The position numbers were made by a program, and so were the translations under genes. Below the pieces are notes generated by a model. The model saw only the letters and a list, made by a program, of their open reading frames with translations, was not told where the DNA came from and searched no databases. Of a stretch of DNA of 64,000 bases, positions 43,801-50,562 are shown piece after piece. How positions within the stretch are numbered: position 1 is the stretch's first letter; every line of letters starts with the position of its first letter. The stretch comes from Streptomyces sp. MMG1121 (GTDB lineage: Bacteria > Actinomycetota > Actinomycetes > Streptomycetales > Streptomycetaceae), in the NCBI RefSeq assembly GCF_001280015.1, contig NZ_LGDV01000199.1, positions 1 to 64,000 on the forward strand, given 5' to 3'.

Positions 43801-44134
43801 CGGAGGAGCCCTGGATCGTGGCGCCCTTGTCGACCTGGAGCGTCACGTGACTCTTCATGTGGATGGTGTTCTTGGACTCGTAGGTGCCGGCCGGGAAGCG
43901 GACGGTACCGCCGCCGGCGGCATTGGCCGCCGTGATGGCCTTGTCGATGGCGGGGGTGTCGTCGGCGGAGCCGTCGCCCTTGGCGCCGTAGTCGCGTACG
44001 TCGTACACGGCGGCATGCGGCGCGGCGGGGGGCTGGGCCGCGAGGGCGGCGGGGTGGGCGAGTCCGAGGACGACGGCGAGGGCGCACAGGACGATCGCCG
44101 CCGCCCGTCTCGGGCCGGCGAGGTGGGGTTTCAC
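40886..44134 (-). CDS. secreted multidomain enzyme: GH28-like polygalacturonase, GH29-like fucosidase, F5/8C domain
   Basis: 1082 residues from GTG 44134 (GAGGAG upstream) with an N-terminal signal peptide. Residues about 42-500 form a right-handed beta-helix of the GH28 type (VYDVRDYGAKGDGSADDTPAIDKAI, SANDDALVFKS with the paired Asp, GNGTMSTGVPS). Residues about 525-920 resemble GH29 alpha-fucosidases (LRASVGGLFLHWGLRT, VLATFHSR, GGFWIDND with the probable nucleophile Asp). Residues about 935-1065 are an F5/8C-like carbohydrate-binding module. Together they would act on fucosylated pectin such as rhamnogalacturonan. The stop overlaps the next gene's ATG. Confidence 0.82.
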   Translation of the reverse strand: MKPHLAGPRRAAAIVLCALAVVLGLAHPAALAAQPPAAPHAAVYDVRDYGAKGDGSADDTPAIDKAITAANAAGGGTVRFPAGTYESKNTIHMKSHVTLQVDKGATIQGSSANTYDPPESNPNDKYQDYGHSHFHNAMIYGDKLTDIGFTGDGVIDGAGNLITGNPKSGQADKILSLTRCDGLRLGDGLTLRRGGHFAALINGCTNVVSDHLTIDTASDRDGWNVISTTNATITNAHISANDDALVFKSDYALGAKLPSGHVRVSDSVLSARCCNALMFGSETCGDFSDYQFEKIRIEGADKSGLGMVSMDGAKISDVHYRDITMTGVHSPIMEKIGTRRRCGNGPGVGSISDVTYDNITATGNSPSFSPTLWGENGHRISGITFTHVNITVPGGNGTMSTGVPSNDPKDYNPKSIGTRPAYGWYLHDVDGVQFTDSGVRYAADDGRPAVIANAASDVRLTRFTAQQGTRSPHDVGFQNVTGYCLADSHSTTGAALRVSGSGSSENCTTPARPLDLDNPRQAFLRASVGGLFLHWGLRTAPAHTSCAAWEKDVTDGGWTPDYWVNEARKLHTQYIVLATFHSRLGYARPWPSKIPGSCSTKRDFLGELIKAAKAKGMKVILYMTDDPQWHDEGGHEWLDSAAYSAYMGKNVDLTTRDGFGQFSYDNFFEVMDRYPDLGGFWIDNDNAYWESHNLYAQIYQKRPNYTLSNNNEDTPIMDMISNEQKTGMTPAYDYPQAVYTAQPRLTEADFKLPSTGAWWYDGSDPTVDRSLTLGRLVTNAGSSVKALMAETAQVNGKFPANQAAFNNFADSYLDPIWESLHGTEGGGYMYGGLAPGFWNDGAHGVTTIAKDDPNRQYIHVLTPPSTSTLRLRDNGYRIASVTDLRTGKAVSWSQSGGVLTLSGLGGWDPYDTVFKVITAGRQGIATGVTVSAGASASGHPASAAGDGDYLTYWDNDKTLPVTLTFDLGSAKKVRYLGLNQREDSVAYARSATEQSARIKAYKVFLSSDGTHWGSAVKSGQLPSARGVQSVGLTGATARYVRLEVDSTWAAATDTTRYQRLRIDEAWIGTAYATPAVKEGHRP

Positions 44135-44146
44135 GGGACGGCTCCT

Positions 44147-45004
44147 CTAGGCGAGTTGGTAGCCACGGAGGTCGGTGAGCAGCAGGTAGGTGTCCTCAAG
44201 GGACCCGGAGGTGTCGCCGAGGGAGCGGTATATGCCCCACTTCGGGCGCACCCGGTCGGCGAGGAAGGTGTCGACCCCGGTCCTGGACGTGTCGATGACC
44301 GTCGCGGAGCCGCTCTTGAGGATCCAGCGGACGGATCCGGCCGAGCCGTTGCCGACCTTGATCTGGAAGTCGACGTCCGTCCACTTGTCGTGCAGCGGGT
44401 CGAGGTCGGTACGGCCGACGAGGATGTCGTCGGTGGCGAGCCGGAGTTCGATGGTCTGCCTGCCTCCCCCACGCCCGGCTTCGCTCGCGCGGGAGGTGCC
44501 CCCATCCCTGCGCAGTGACTGCACGACGATCGGCGAGGTGCCGTTGCCGGGCTGCTTCATCTGCATGATGTGGGTGAAGGTGGTCGTGGCCTTGAGGGTG
44601 CTCGGGATGTACATCGAGTACGTGATCCGCCAGGTCTGGCCCTCGGTCCACTTCAGATAGCTGTCGGCGCCGGTGCGCAGGCCGGTGACCTCCTGGCGCT
44701 GGCGGTCGGTGGAGGTGTCCCGGTCGACGGTGTGCATGGTGAAGCGCCAGTCGTCGCCGGTGGCGAAGATGTGCGGGTGGCCGGCCGGGTGGGAGTGCGC
44801 GCGGTCGTCCTCGACGGTCTCGAAGGCGCCGAGCCCGTCGGTGCGCGCCGACGGCGACCACTTCAGCTTCCAGGAGGCGGCGTTGGGGGTACCGCCCGCG
44901 CGAGCGAGGCCGAGCGTGGGGGATGCGGAGGCCGGCAGGCCGGTCGTGGCTGCCACGGCACCGCCGAGCGCGGCACCCAGCACAGCTCTTCTGGACGTGC
45001 TCAT
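44147..45004 (-). CDS. secreted polysaccharide lyase-like protein (heparin-lyase-I/jelly-roll fold)
   Basis: 285 residues. MSTSRRAVLGAALGGAVAATTG has a twin-arginine-like SRRAVL and a hydrophobic stretch, so Tat export is possible. The rest is beta-rich: RQEVTGLRTGADSYLKWTEGQTWRITYSMYIPSTL and HIMQMKQPGNGTSPIVV resemble the Polysacc_lyase/heparin-lyase-I family. No catalytic residues can be fixed with certainty. Two stretches (LGLARAGGTPN near 31-41 and GGTSRASEAGRGGGR near 167-181) are translated from inserted repeat elements. Its ATG overlaps the GH105 stop; 12 bp separate it from the next gene. Confidence 0.72.
   Translation of the reverse strand: MSTSRRAVLGAALGGAVAATTGLPASASPTLGLARAGGTPNAASWKLKWSPSARTDGLGAFETVEDDRAHSHPAGHPHIFATGDDWRFTMHTVDRDTSTDRQRQEVTGLRTGADSYLKWTEGQTWRITYSMYIPSTLKATTTFTHIMQMKQPGNGTSPIVVQSLRRDGGTSRASEAGRGGGRQTIELRLATDDILVGRTDLDPLHDKWTDVDFQIKVGNGSAGSVRWILKSGSATVIDTSRTGVDTFLADRVRPKWGIYRSLGDTSGSLEDTYLLLTDLRGYQLA
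44463..44506 (+). repeat. Streptomyces REP-like element inside the lyase gene, copy 1
   Basis: About 44 bp beginning CCTCCCCCACGCCCGG and ending GGAGGTGCCCCCATC, containing a GCGCGAGCGAAGC-type core on the other strand. This is a short dispersed sequence I recognise from many Streptomyces genomes. It is read in frame in the lyase gene as GGTSRASEAGRGGGR. Confidence 0.65.
44884..44924 (-). repeat. Streptomyces REP-like element inside the lyase gene, copy 2 (inverted)
   Basis: About 41 bp, the reverse complement counterpart of the copy at 44463-44506 with a few differences (TCCCCCACGCTCGG ... GCGGTACCCCCA on the minus strand). It lies directly after the signal peptide region, encoding LGLARAGGTPN. 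The two copies face each other about 380 bp apart. Confidence 0.6.
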
Positions 45005-46200
45005 GACACTAGATCACCTCGCAGTTGCTCGTTCATGACCAGGAAGGCCCCGAGCCCATGGAAGTCGTTGGTGGCCCGGGTACGGGCGATGTAGTACGCG
45101 TAGTCGCCGACGTTGGTGCCGACGGAGATGTCCGCGAGGTCGGTACGGCCGTCCGTGCCGACCGACAGCCGCGCCAGCACACCCTGGTAGCCGCGCCGGG
45201 CCACCGCCTTGAAGTGCGGGTCCAGGTAGCCCTTCTGCGCACCGCGGTCGAGGGCGTAGGCGAACATGCTGGAGCAGGACGTCTCGGTCCAGTTGTCCGT
45301 CCGGCCGCCCTTGTCGATGACCTGGAACCAGCGCCCGGACGCCGGGTCCTGGTACTTCTCCAGGGCCGCGGCCAACGTCCGGAAGATGAGCAGCAGTCGG
45401 GGCCGCTGCGACTGGTTCGCGGGGATCGCGTCCAGGACGTCGGTCAGGGCCATGGCGTACCAGCCGACCGCCCGGCACCAGTGCTCGGGGGCGAGCCCGG
45501 TGGCCGGATCGGCCCAGCTCGCCGACTTCGACTCGTCGTAGGCGTGCCGGAGCAGACCGTCTGCCACCTGGAGGTGATGGCCGTAGACATACAGCTGCCG
45601 GGCGGCCTCCTCGTTCGTGTACGCGCTGTCGTGGAACTCCTCGCCGTACTCGACGAGGAAGGGGTTCACCATGTAGGTGCCGTCCGCCCACAGTTGGTGG
45701 GCGCGGCTGCTGGTGTCGGCGTGCCAGAACCCTCCGTCGGAGGTGCGCGGATAGCTGCTGAGCCGGTCGCGGATCTTCTGCGCGGCCCTGCGGTAGCGGT
45801 CCTGGCCGGTCTCGTGGTGCAGGATCACCAGCAGCCGGCCCGCCTGCATGCTGTCCAGGCTGTTGAAGGACTGGTCGATACTGCCGTCGCTGCTCACGAA
45901 CCGGTCGACGTAGGACTTGATGTACGACAGCAGACGGGGGTCGTGGGTGCGCCGGTAGACGAGGTACTGGCCGTACAGGTACAGACCCACCGGGTACGAC
46001 CAGCCGCCGATGGTGGTCGGGGTGTAGCGCGCCATGGTGGAGTCGACGACGGCGCTGGACCAGTCGCGGGTGGCGGCGGGGCGAACGGCGCGGCCGCCCG
46101 GGGCGGCGGTCGCCGGGGGTACGGCGGCGGGCAGCGCCACCAGCGTGGCGGTGGCGAGCGTGGCGGCCGTCAGGGCCGCCCGCAGGTGTCGGCGTCTCAT
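45001..46200 (-). CDS. secreted GH105 unsaturated rhamnogalacturonyl hydrolase-like protein
   Basis: 399 residues from ATG 46200, which overlaps the pqqE stop; a longer frame to 46617 is the shadow of pqqE. Signal peptide MRRRHLRAALTAATLATATLVAL. The (alpha/alpha)6 barrel shows GGWSYPVGLYLYGQYLVYRRT, QLWADGTYMVNPFL with the catalytic Asp, and EHWCRAVGWYAMALTDVLDAIP. GH105 (YteR-like) enzymes remove unsaturated uronic acids left by pectate or rhamnogalacturonan lyases. It is the first of five secreted enzymes after the pqq genes. Confidence 0.88.
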   Translation of the reverse strand: MRRRHLRAALTAATLATATLVALPAAVPPATAAPGGRAVRPAATRDWSSAVVDSTMARYTPTTIGGWSYPVGLYLYGQYLVYRRTHDPRLLSYIKSYVDRFVSSDGSIDQSFNSLDSMQAGRLLVILHHETGQDRYRRAAQKIRDRLSSYPRTSDGGFWHADTSSRAHQLWADGTYMVNPFLVEYGEEFHDSAYTNEEAARQLYVYGHHLQVADGLLRHAYDESKSASWADPATGLAPEHWCRAVGWYAMALTDVLDAIPANQSQRPRLLLIFRTLAAALEKYQDPASGRWFQVIDKGGRTDNWTETSCSSMFAYALDRGAQKGYLDPHFKAVARRGYQGVLARLSVGTDGRTDLADISVGTNVGDYAYYIARTRATNDFHGLGAFLVMNEQLRGDLVS

Positions 46201-47282
46201 GGTCCTCCTTCTCGGTAGGCGTAAGCGGGCCGGTGCGGGGCGGGCGTGGCGTCGTGTGTCAGCGCGTGGACGAGGTGGTGGTCCGGGGCGTGCCGGCAGG
46301 CCGGGTCGGTGCGGGCGGCGTCGCCGGTCAGGGCGTACGCCTGGCACCGGCAACCGCCGTGATCGGCCGTGCGCAGGGCGCAGGAACGGCACGGATCGGG
46401 CATCCACGCCTCGCCCCGGTAGGCGTTGAAGGCCTCGGACTCCCGCCAGATCCAGGCCAGTTCGCGGTCCTTCACGTTCGGCAGGTCCAGTCCGGGCAGG
46501 GTGCCGGCGGCCGGACAGGGCAGCACCGTGCCGTCGGGGGTGACGGTCAGCGAGACGGCGCCCCAGCCGCCCATGCAGGGTTTCGCGATGGCGTCCAGGA
46601 GATCGGGGGCGACCCACACCAACTCCAGTGCGTCGCCGAGCCGTTCACGCCAGTGGGCCACCCGGGCGCGGGCGTGTTCGACCTGGGCGGACGTGGGCAG
46701 CAGAGCGGCGCGGTTGCGGGCGGCCCAGCCGTGGTACTGGGTGTTCGCCAGCTCGATCCGCTCCGCGCCCCAGTCGAGCGCGAGCCGGATCAGGCCGTCG
46801 AGGGCGTCCAGATTGCCGCGGTGCAGGACGGCGTTGAGGCCCAGGGGCAGGCCCGCCGCGCGCACCAGCCGGGCGGCGCGCCCCTTCGCCGCGAACGACC
46901 GTGCGCCCGCGATGAGTTCGGCGGCCACGGGGTCCGCGTGCTGCACCGACAGCTGCACACTGCGCAGCCCGGCCCCGGCCAGGGCGGCCAGCCGCCGCTG
47001 ACCGAGCCCCACCCCGCTGGTGACGAGCTGGGTGTACAGGCCCGCGCCGTCGGCAGCGGCCACCAGGTCCGGCAGATCGCGCCGCAGCAGCGGTTCGCCT
47101 CCGGACAGATGGGTGTGGACGACACCGAGGGCGCCCGCCTGACGGAAGACCTCCGACCATTGCCTTGTACTCAACTCGCTTGATCTGCCGATCAGTTCGA
47201 CGGGGTTGGAGCAGTAGCCGCAGCGCAGCGGGCAGGCGTGGGTGAGTTCGGCGAGCAGGGCCCAGGGGGGCGCGGGGGTCAT
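46197..47282 (-). CDS. pqqE: PQQ biosynthesis radical SAM enzyme PqqE
   Basis: 361 residues. ATG 47282 puts LLAELTHACPLRCGYCSNPVEL at the N-terminus, with the radical-SAM CxxxCxxC cluster. LSGGEPLLRRDL is the GGEP SAM-binding motif, and the C-terminal SPASM region carries KPCMGGWGAVSLTVTPDG ... PCPAAG and DPCRSCALR. PqqE joins the Glu and Tyr side chains of PqqA with PqqD as peptide chaperone. Its ATG overlaps the pqqD stop, and its own stop overlaps the start of the GH105 gene, so translation is coupled from cofactor synthesis into secreted glycan enzymes. Confidence 0.95.
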   Translation of the reverse strand: MTPAPPWALLAELTHACPLRCGYCSNPVELIGRSSELSTRQWSEVFRQAGALGVVHTHLSGGEPLLRRDLPDLVAAADGAGLYTQLVTSGVGLGQRRLAALAGAGLRSVQLSVQHADPVAAELIAGARSFAAKGRAARLVRAAGLPLGLNAVLHRGNLDALDGLIRLALDWGAERIELANTQYHGWAARNRAALLPTSAQVEHARARVAHWRERLGDALELVWVAPDLLDAIAKPCMGGWGAVSLTVTPDGTVLPCPAAGTLPGLDLPNVKDRELAWIWRESEAFNAYRGEAWMPDPCRSCALRTADHGGCRCQAYALTGDAARTDPACRHAPDHHLVHALTHDATPAPHRPAYAYREGGP

Positions 47283-47608
47283 CTCAGCCAGCCCTCCTTC
47301 CGCAACCGGTCGAGGAACACGGGGACTTCGGCGGCAACGGGTGCGGCAGGATGGCGTACCGCCAGCTCGGCGACGACGGCGTCCACGTCGCGGACGCCGT
47401 CGCACAGCCGCAGCACCTCACCCGCACCGCCGTCGAGCACCACCACCCGCTCCGGCAGAAGCAGCAGATCGGCGCCCCGGACCCGGTCGCGCCGCAGCAC
47501 CACGCCCCGGGCGAGGGCGGGCCGCCAGGGGGCGGCGGGTGACGGGAGCAACGGCCATTCGTTCAGGCGGTGTTGCTTCGACTTCGACGACGACGGCGGC
47601 CCGTTCAT
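47279..47608 (-). CDS. pqqD: PQQ biosynthesis peptide chaperone PqqD
   Basis: 109 residues, slightly longer than the usual 90-95. The first 25 residues (MNGPPSSSKSKQHRLNEW) are extra. The conserved part starts PALARGVVLRRDRVRGADLLLLPERVVVLDGGAGEVLRLCDGVRDVDAVVAEL, the winged-helix-like PqqD fold that binds PqqA and docks on PqqE. ATG 47608 overlaps the pqqC stop (47605-47607). Confidence 0.92.
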   Translation of the reverse strand: MNGPPSSSKSKQHRLNEWPLLPSPAAPWRPALARGVVLRRDRVRGADLLLLPERVVVLDGGAGEVLRLCDGVRDVDAVVAELAVRHPAAPVAAEVPVFLDRLRKEGWLR

Positions 47609-48330
47609 GGATCGCTCCGGTCCACCGCGTCCAGCAGCGCCCACAGCACCTCGCACTTGAACTGCAGTGCGGCCACGGCCCGTTGCTGATCCTCCGGGGT
47701 GCGGGCGCGGGCCAGGACCAGGGCGAGGGCCTGTTCGGCGTCGCGGGCGCCCTGGGTGACGCGGCCGTGGAAGTAGGCGAGGCCCGCCGGATCGATCCAC
47801 GGGTAGTGGCGTTCGAAGGCGGCGATGCGGGTGCGCATCAGGTCCGGGGCGGACAGCTCGGTCAGGGAGGCCGCGACGGCGTCCAGAACCGGACGCCGCC
47901 GGCAGAAGGTGACGTACGCGTCCACCGCGAACCGCACCCCGGGCGGCACCCGGGAGGCGTCCCACAGCTCCTCCCGGTCCAGCCCGGCCGCCTCCCCGAG
48001 CCGCAGCCAGCGCTCGATGCCGCCGCCCTCCGCGGAGTCGGCGTCGGTGCCGTCCTGGTCGTGGATGCGGCGCAGCCAGGCGCGACGCTCCTCGGGCCGC
48101 TCCAGTCCGGCGAGGATCAGCGCGTCCTTGACGGGGATGTGCCGCTGGTAGTGGAAGCGTGCGGCGATCCAGCGGCGCAGTTCGCCGGGGGTCAGCTCGC
48201 CGCGGTGCATCCGCTGGTTGAAGGGGTGGCGGTCGTGGTAGCGCGTCGCGGTGACCGCGCGCAGCCGCTCGGTGAACTCGGCGGCCGGCCAGGCGGCGCG
48301 GCCGTCGAGAAGTGGGGGTGCCGCGGTCAT
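47605..48330 (-). CDS. pqqC: pyrroloquinoline-quinone synthase PqqC
   Basis: 241 residues. RYHDRHPFNQRMHRGELTPGELRRWIAARFHYQRHIPVKDALIL and GGGIERWLRLGEAAGLDREEL are strongly conserved PqqC segments with the histidines and arginines of the active site. The enzyme performs the final eight-electron ring closure and oxidation to PQQ with oxygen. Its ATG overlaps the pqqA stop. No pqqB lies between pqqA and pqqC or elsewhere in the window. Confidence 0.95.
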   Translation of the reverse strand: MTAAPPLLDGRAAWPAAEFTERLRAVTATRYHDRHPFNQRMHRGELTPGELRRWIAARFHYQRHIPVKDALILAGLERPEERRAWLRRIHDQDGTDADSAEGGGIERWLRLGEAAGLDREELWDASRVPPGVRFAVDAYVTFCRRRPVLDAVAASLTELSAPDLMRTRIAAFERHYPWIDPAGLAYFHGRVTQGARDAEQALALVLARARTPEDQQRAVAALQFKCEVLWALLDAVDRSDP

Positions 48331-48494
48331 GCGGCCGGGGGCTCTGTGGGCGGGCGGCGGTCGGCGAGCGCGTAGGCGGTCACCTCCAGTGCGGTCTCCA
48401 CAACGTGGTAACCAGGGCTTCGCCAGACCTTTTCATCCGATGTCTTCGAGGCGAAGTGGTCCATCCAGGCGGACAGGGAAGGGGTCTCGTTCAT
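48327..48494 (-). CDS. pqqA: PQQ precursor peptide PqqA
   Basis: 55 residues, about twice the usual 22-30. The conserved part is at the C-terminal half: ETALEVTAYALADRRP, where Glu37 and Tyr41 (E-x3-Y) are the residues cross-linked into PQQ. The long leader begins MNETPSLSAWMDHFASK. ATG 48494 was chosen because the frame upstream (to 48596) loses PqqA-like character. The stop overlaps pqqC. An extended leader may serve recognition by PqqD. Confidence 0.9.
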   Translation of the reverse strand: MNETPSLSAWMDHFASKTSDEKVWRSPGYHVVETALEVTAYALADRRPPTEPPAA

Positions 48495-48811
48495 GTGTGC
48501 GTACTCACTTTCCTGAGGGTGGGGGATCTCAGAAGGGAGCCAAGGGGAAACAGCGGCCATGGTCAGGGCCGGTTCACATGTATGCACCGGGTTCATCGAC
48601 TCGTCCGGTGGCGCGATACAGAGTTACGGGACGACGCGCCGCGGTCAATGGTCCGGACCGAAAACGTCGGATGCGTTTCCGGCCAATCTCCTCCCCGGGA
48701 ACTGACTCACCGGTCAGTTGACGCGGATTCCGCGGTCAGGAATGCGACGCGGCCCGTGATCGTTGACGATAGGAGTACGACCTGTTCGACAACCGAAGGA
48801 TCAAGAGGCTC
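48495..48811. promoter_or_regulatory. 317-bp divergent region between pqqA and the aldo/keto reductase
   Basis: It must contain the promoter for the 12-kb leftward pqq/glycan operon and for the rightward reductase gene. CCGGTCAGTTGACGC (around 48710-48724) and GTTGACGATAGGAG (48763-48776) are AT-richer and carry TTGAC -35-like elements on the plus strand. I see no strong palindrome and no CebR-like box, so how the operon responds to pectin is not visible. Confidence 0.4.
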
Positions 48812-49648
48812 GTGAGCAGCAAGGTCCCCCCGATCATCCTCAACAACGGCATCGAGATGCCCCAGCTGGGCTACGGCGTCTGGCAGGTGCCGGACGACGA
48901 GGCCGAGCGGGCCGTCGCCACGGCACTCGAGGCCGGGTACCGCAGCATCGACACCGCCGCGATCTACGGCAACGAAGAGGGCACCGGCAAGGCCGTCGCC
49001 GCCTCCGGCCTGCCCCGCGAGGACGTCTTCGTCACCACCAAGCTCTGGAACGGCGACCAGGGGTACGACGCCACGCTCCGCGCGTTCGACGCGTCGTTGG
49101 AGAAGCTGGGTCTCGACTACGTCGACCTGTACCTGATCCACTGGCCGCTCCCGTCCCGCGACAGGTACCTCGACACCTACCGGGCGTTCGAGAAGCTGTA
49201 CGCCGACAAGCGGGTGCGTGCCATCGGCGTGTCCAACTTCCTCCCCGAACACCTCGAGCGGCTCATCGCCGAGACCTCCGTCGTCCCGGCGGTCAACCAG
49301 ATCGAGCTGCACCCGCATCTGCAGCAGCGTGCCTCCCGTGAGCTCCACGCGGAGCAGGGCATCGCGACCGAGGCCTGGTCCCCGCTCGGCCAGGGCAAGG
49401 GCCTGCTGGAGGTGCCGGCGATCGTCGCGATCGCGCAGAAGCACGGCCGTACGCCGGCCCAGGTCGTGCTGCGCTGGCACGTCCAGCTGGGCAACGTCGT
49501 GATCCCGAAGTCCGTGACGCCGTCCCGGATCCAGGAGAACATCGAGATCTTCGACTTCAGCCTGGACGACGAGGACCTCGCGGCGATCAGCGCGCTCAAC
49601 GAGGACCGGCGCCTGGGTCCCGACCCGGCCACCTTCGACGTGGGCTGA
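48812..49648 (+). CDS. aldo/keto reductase
   Basis: 278 residues from GTG 48812 (AAGAGGC upstream). Catalytic tetrad Asp47, Tyr52, Lys77 and His110 (YRSIDTAAIYGNEEGTG, TTKLWN, DLYLIHWPLP) and the NADPH-binding IPKSVTPSRIQENIEIFDF are all present. It belongs to the 2,5-diketo-D-gluconate reductase-like group, which reduces keto-sugars and aldehydes in the cytoplasm. Next to the sugar-oxidising operon it could recycle ketogluconate-type products; that is inference. Confidence 0.93.
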   Translation: MSSKVPPIILNNGIEMPQLGYGVWQVPDDEAERAVATALEAGYRSIDTAAIYGNEEGTGKAVAASGLPREDVFVTTKLWNGDQGYDATLRAFDASLEKLGLDYVDLYLIHWPLPSRDRYLDTYRAFEKLYADKRVRAIGVSNFLPEHLERLIAETSVVPAVNQIELHPHLQQRASRELHAEQGIATEAWSPLGQGKGLLEVPAIVAIAQKHGRTPAQVVLRWHVQLGNVVIPKSVTPSRIQENIEIFDFSLDDEDLAAISALNEDRRLGPDPATFDVG

Positions 49649-49696
49649 CACCCGGCGCGACCAGGGCCGACGCCCTCCGCACCAGCACGGCCGTCC

Positions 49697-49719
49697 GGCC
49701 CCGCCCGACCGGCGGGGCC
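49697..49719. terminator. hairpin between convergent genes
   Basis: GGCCCCGCC (49697-49705) pairs with GGCGGGGCC (49711-49719) around a 5-nt loop, with one more C-G pair outside. It lies between the reductase stop and the convergent monooxygenase-like gene and can serve both. Confidence 0.75.
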
Positions 49720-49732
49720 GTGCGTGCGCGGC

Positions 49733-50347
49733 TCAGTCGGCCCGCACGTCCGCGTGCACGATCTCGAACTCCTCCAGGGCCACGACCGCGACGTGCGCCT
49801 TGGCCGCGCCCTCGCGCCGGACGACCGCCTGGCCCGCCCGGGACGCGTCGAGCGCGGCACGGTCCGTGAAGAGCACGCCGGCCATGCCGCGGCCGCGCCC
49901 GCGGTCCAGGAACAGGGCCGCTCCGGCGAATCCGGGCAGGACCTCGAGCCGGGGCAGCACGCCCGCGTGGAAGGTGTCGGAGGCCAGGTCCGCGTCCGCG
50001 GGCGCGAACTCCAGCCGGGTCAGGCGCATCCCGCCGCCGGTGAGGGGCCGGTGCCCGACGGGGAACACCGTGGCTTCGTAGTTCTCCACGGCCAGGGTCC
50101 CGGCGAACGGATGCAGCAGCGCCGGGCGCCGCTCCCGCATCACCTCGTCGCTGTGGTCGCGCGCCTGCGCGGACTCCCACCAGCTGATCGAGAGCAGCGT
50201 GCCGAGGCCGCGGTCGACGAAGACACCGGCACCCCGGAAGCCGGGCCGCTCCTCCAGCAGGTCGTGCCCCTGCGTGTTCAGGGACCGGATGGCCGTACCC
50301 AGTTGCGCCGGATCGCCGGTCGCGTACACCGTGCGGACGAACAACAT
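49733..50347 (-). CDS. protein with two ABM-like (dimeric alpha/beta barrel) domains
   Basis: 204 residues from ATG 50347 (MLFVRTVYATGDPAQLG). Two halves of about 100 residues look homologous: PGFRGAGVFVDRGLGTLLSISWWES in the first and PGFAGAALFLDRGRGRGMAGVLFTD in the second, both with a following RE ... A region. This is the pattern of a duplicated antibiotic-biosynthesis-monooxygenase/ferredoxin-like barrel. Its reaction is unknown. It stands alone, convergent to the reductase and divergent from the chitosanase. Confidence 0.65.
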   Translation of the reverse strand: MLFVRTVYATGDPAQLGTAIRSLNTQGHDLLEERPGFRGAGVFVDRGLGTLLSISWWESAQARDHSDEVMRERRPALLHPFAGTLAVENYEATVFPVGHRPLTGGGMRLTRLEFAPADADLASDTFHAGVLPRLEVLPGFAGAALFLDRGRGRGMAGVLFTDRAALDASRAGQAVVRREGAAKAHVAVVALEEFEIVHADVRAD

Positions 50348-50527
50348 GCGTGTCACCTCCCGGAGCCGTGACCGTGCCGGGGCCGACGGCGCCAGACATA
50401 TCCGGAGAAAACGGTCTCTCCAGTCTTGCCGTGCATACAAATCACCGCAATACGCACGGGATTCGGCGGTTCGCAACCGGAGGCTTGACGGGGACATGCA
50501 CACGGGTCCACGGTGTACGACACCCAG

Positions 50528-50544
50528 TAAGGAAACTTTCCTAA
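50528..50544. promoter_or_regulatory. chitosanase operator palindrome (CsnR-type)
   Basis: TAAGGAAACTTTCCTAA, with a perfect AGGAAA-C-TTTCCT core (50530-50542), lies 19 bp before the chitosanase start. From memory it matches the palindrome found before Streptomyces chitosanase genes and bound by the ROK-family repressor CsnR. A TTGACG at 50485-50490 may be the -35 element. Confidence 0.78.
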
Positions 50545-50562
50545 CAGAAGGGTTCCCCCACA

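Noticed and set aside
45001..46617. Longer GH105 protein starting at 46617
   Set aside because: The added N-terminal part is the shadow of pqqE, and a signal peptide begins exactly at 46200.
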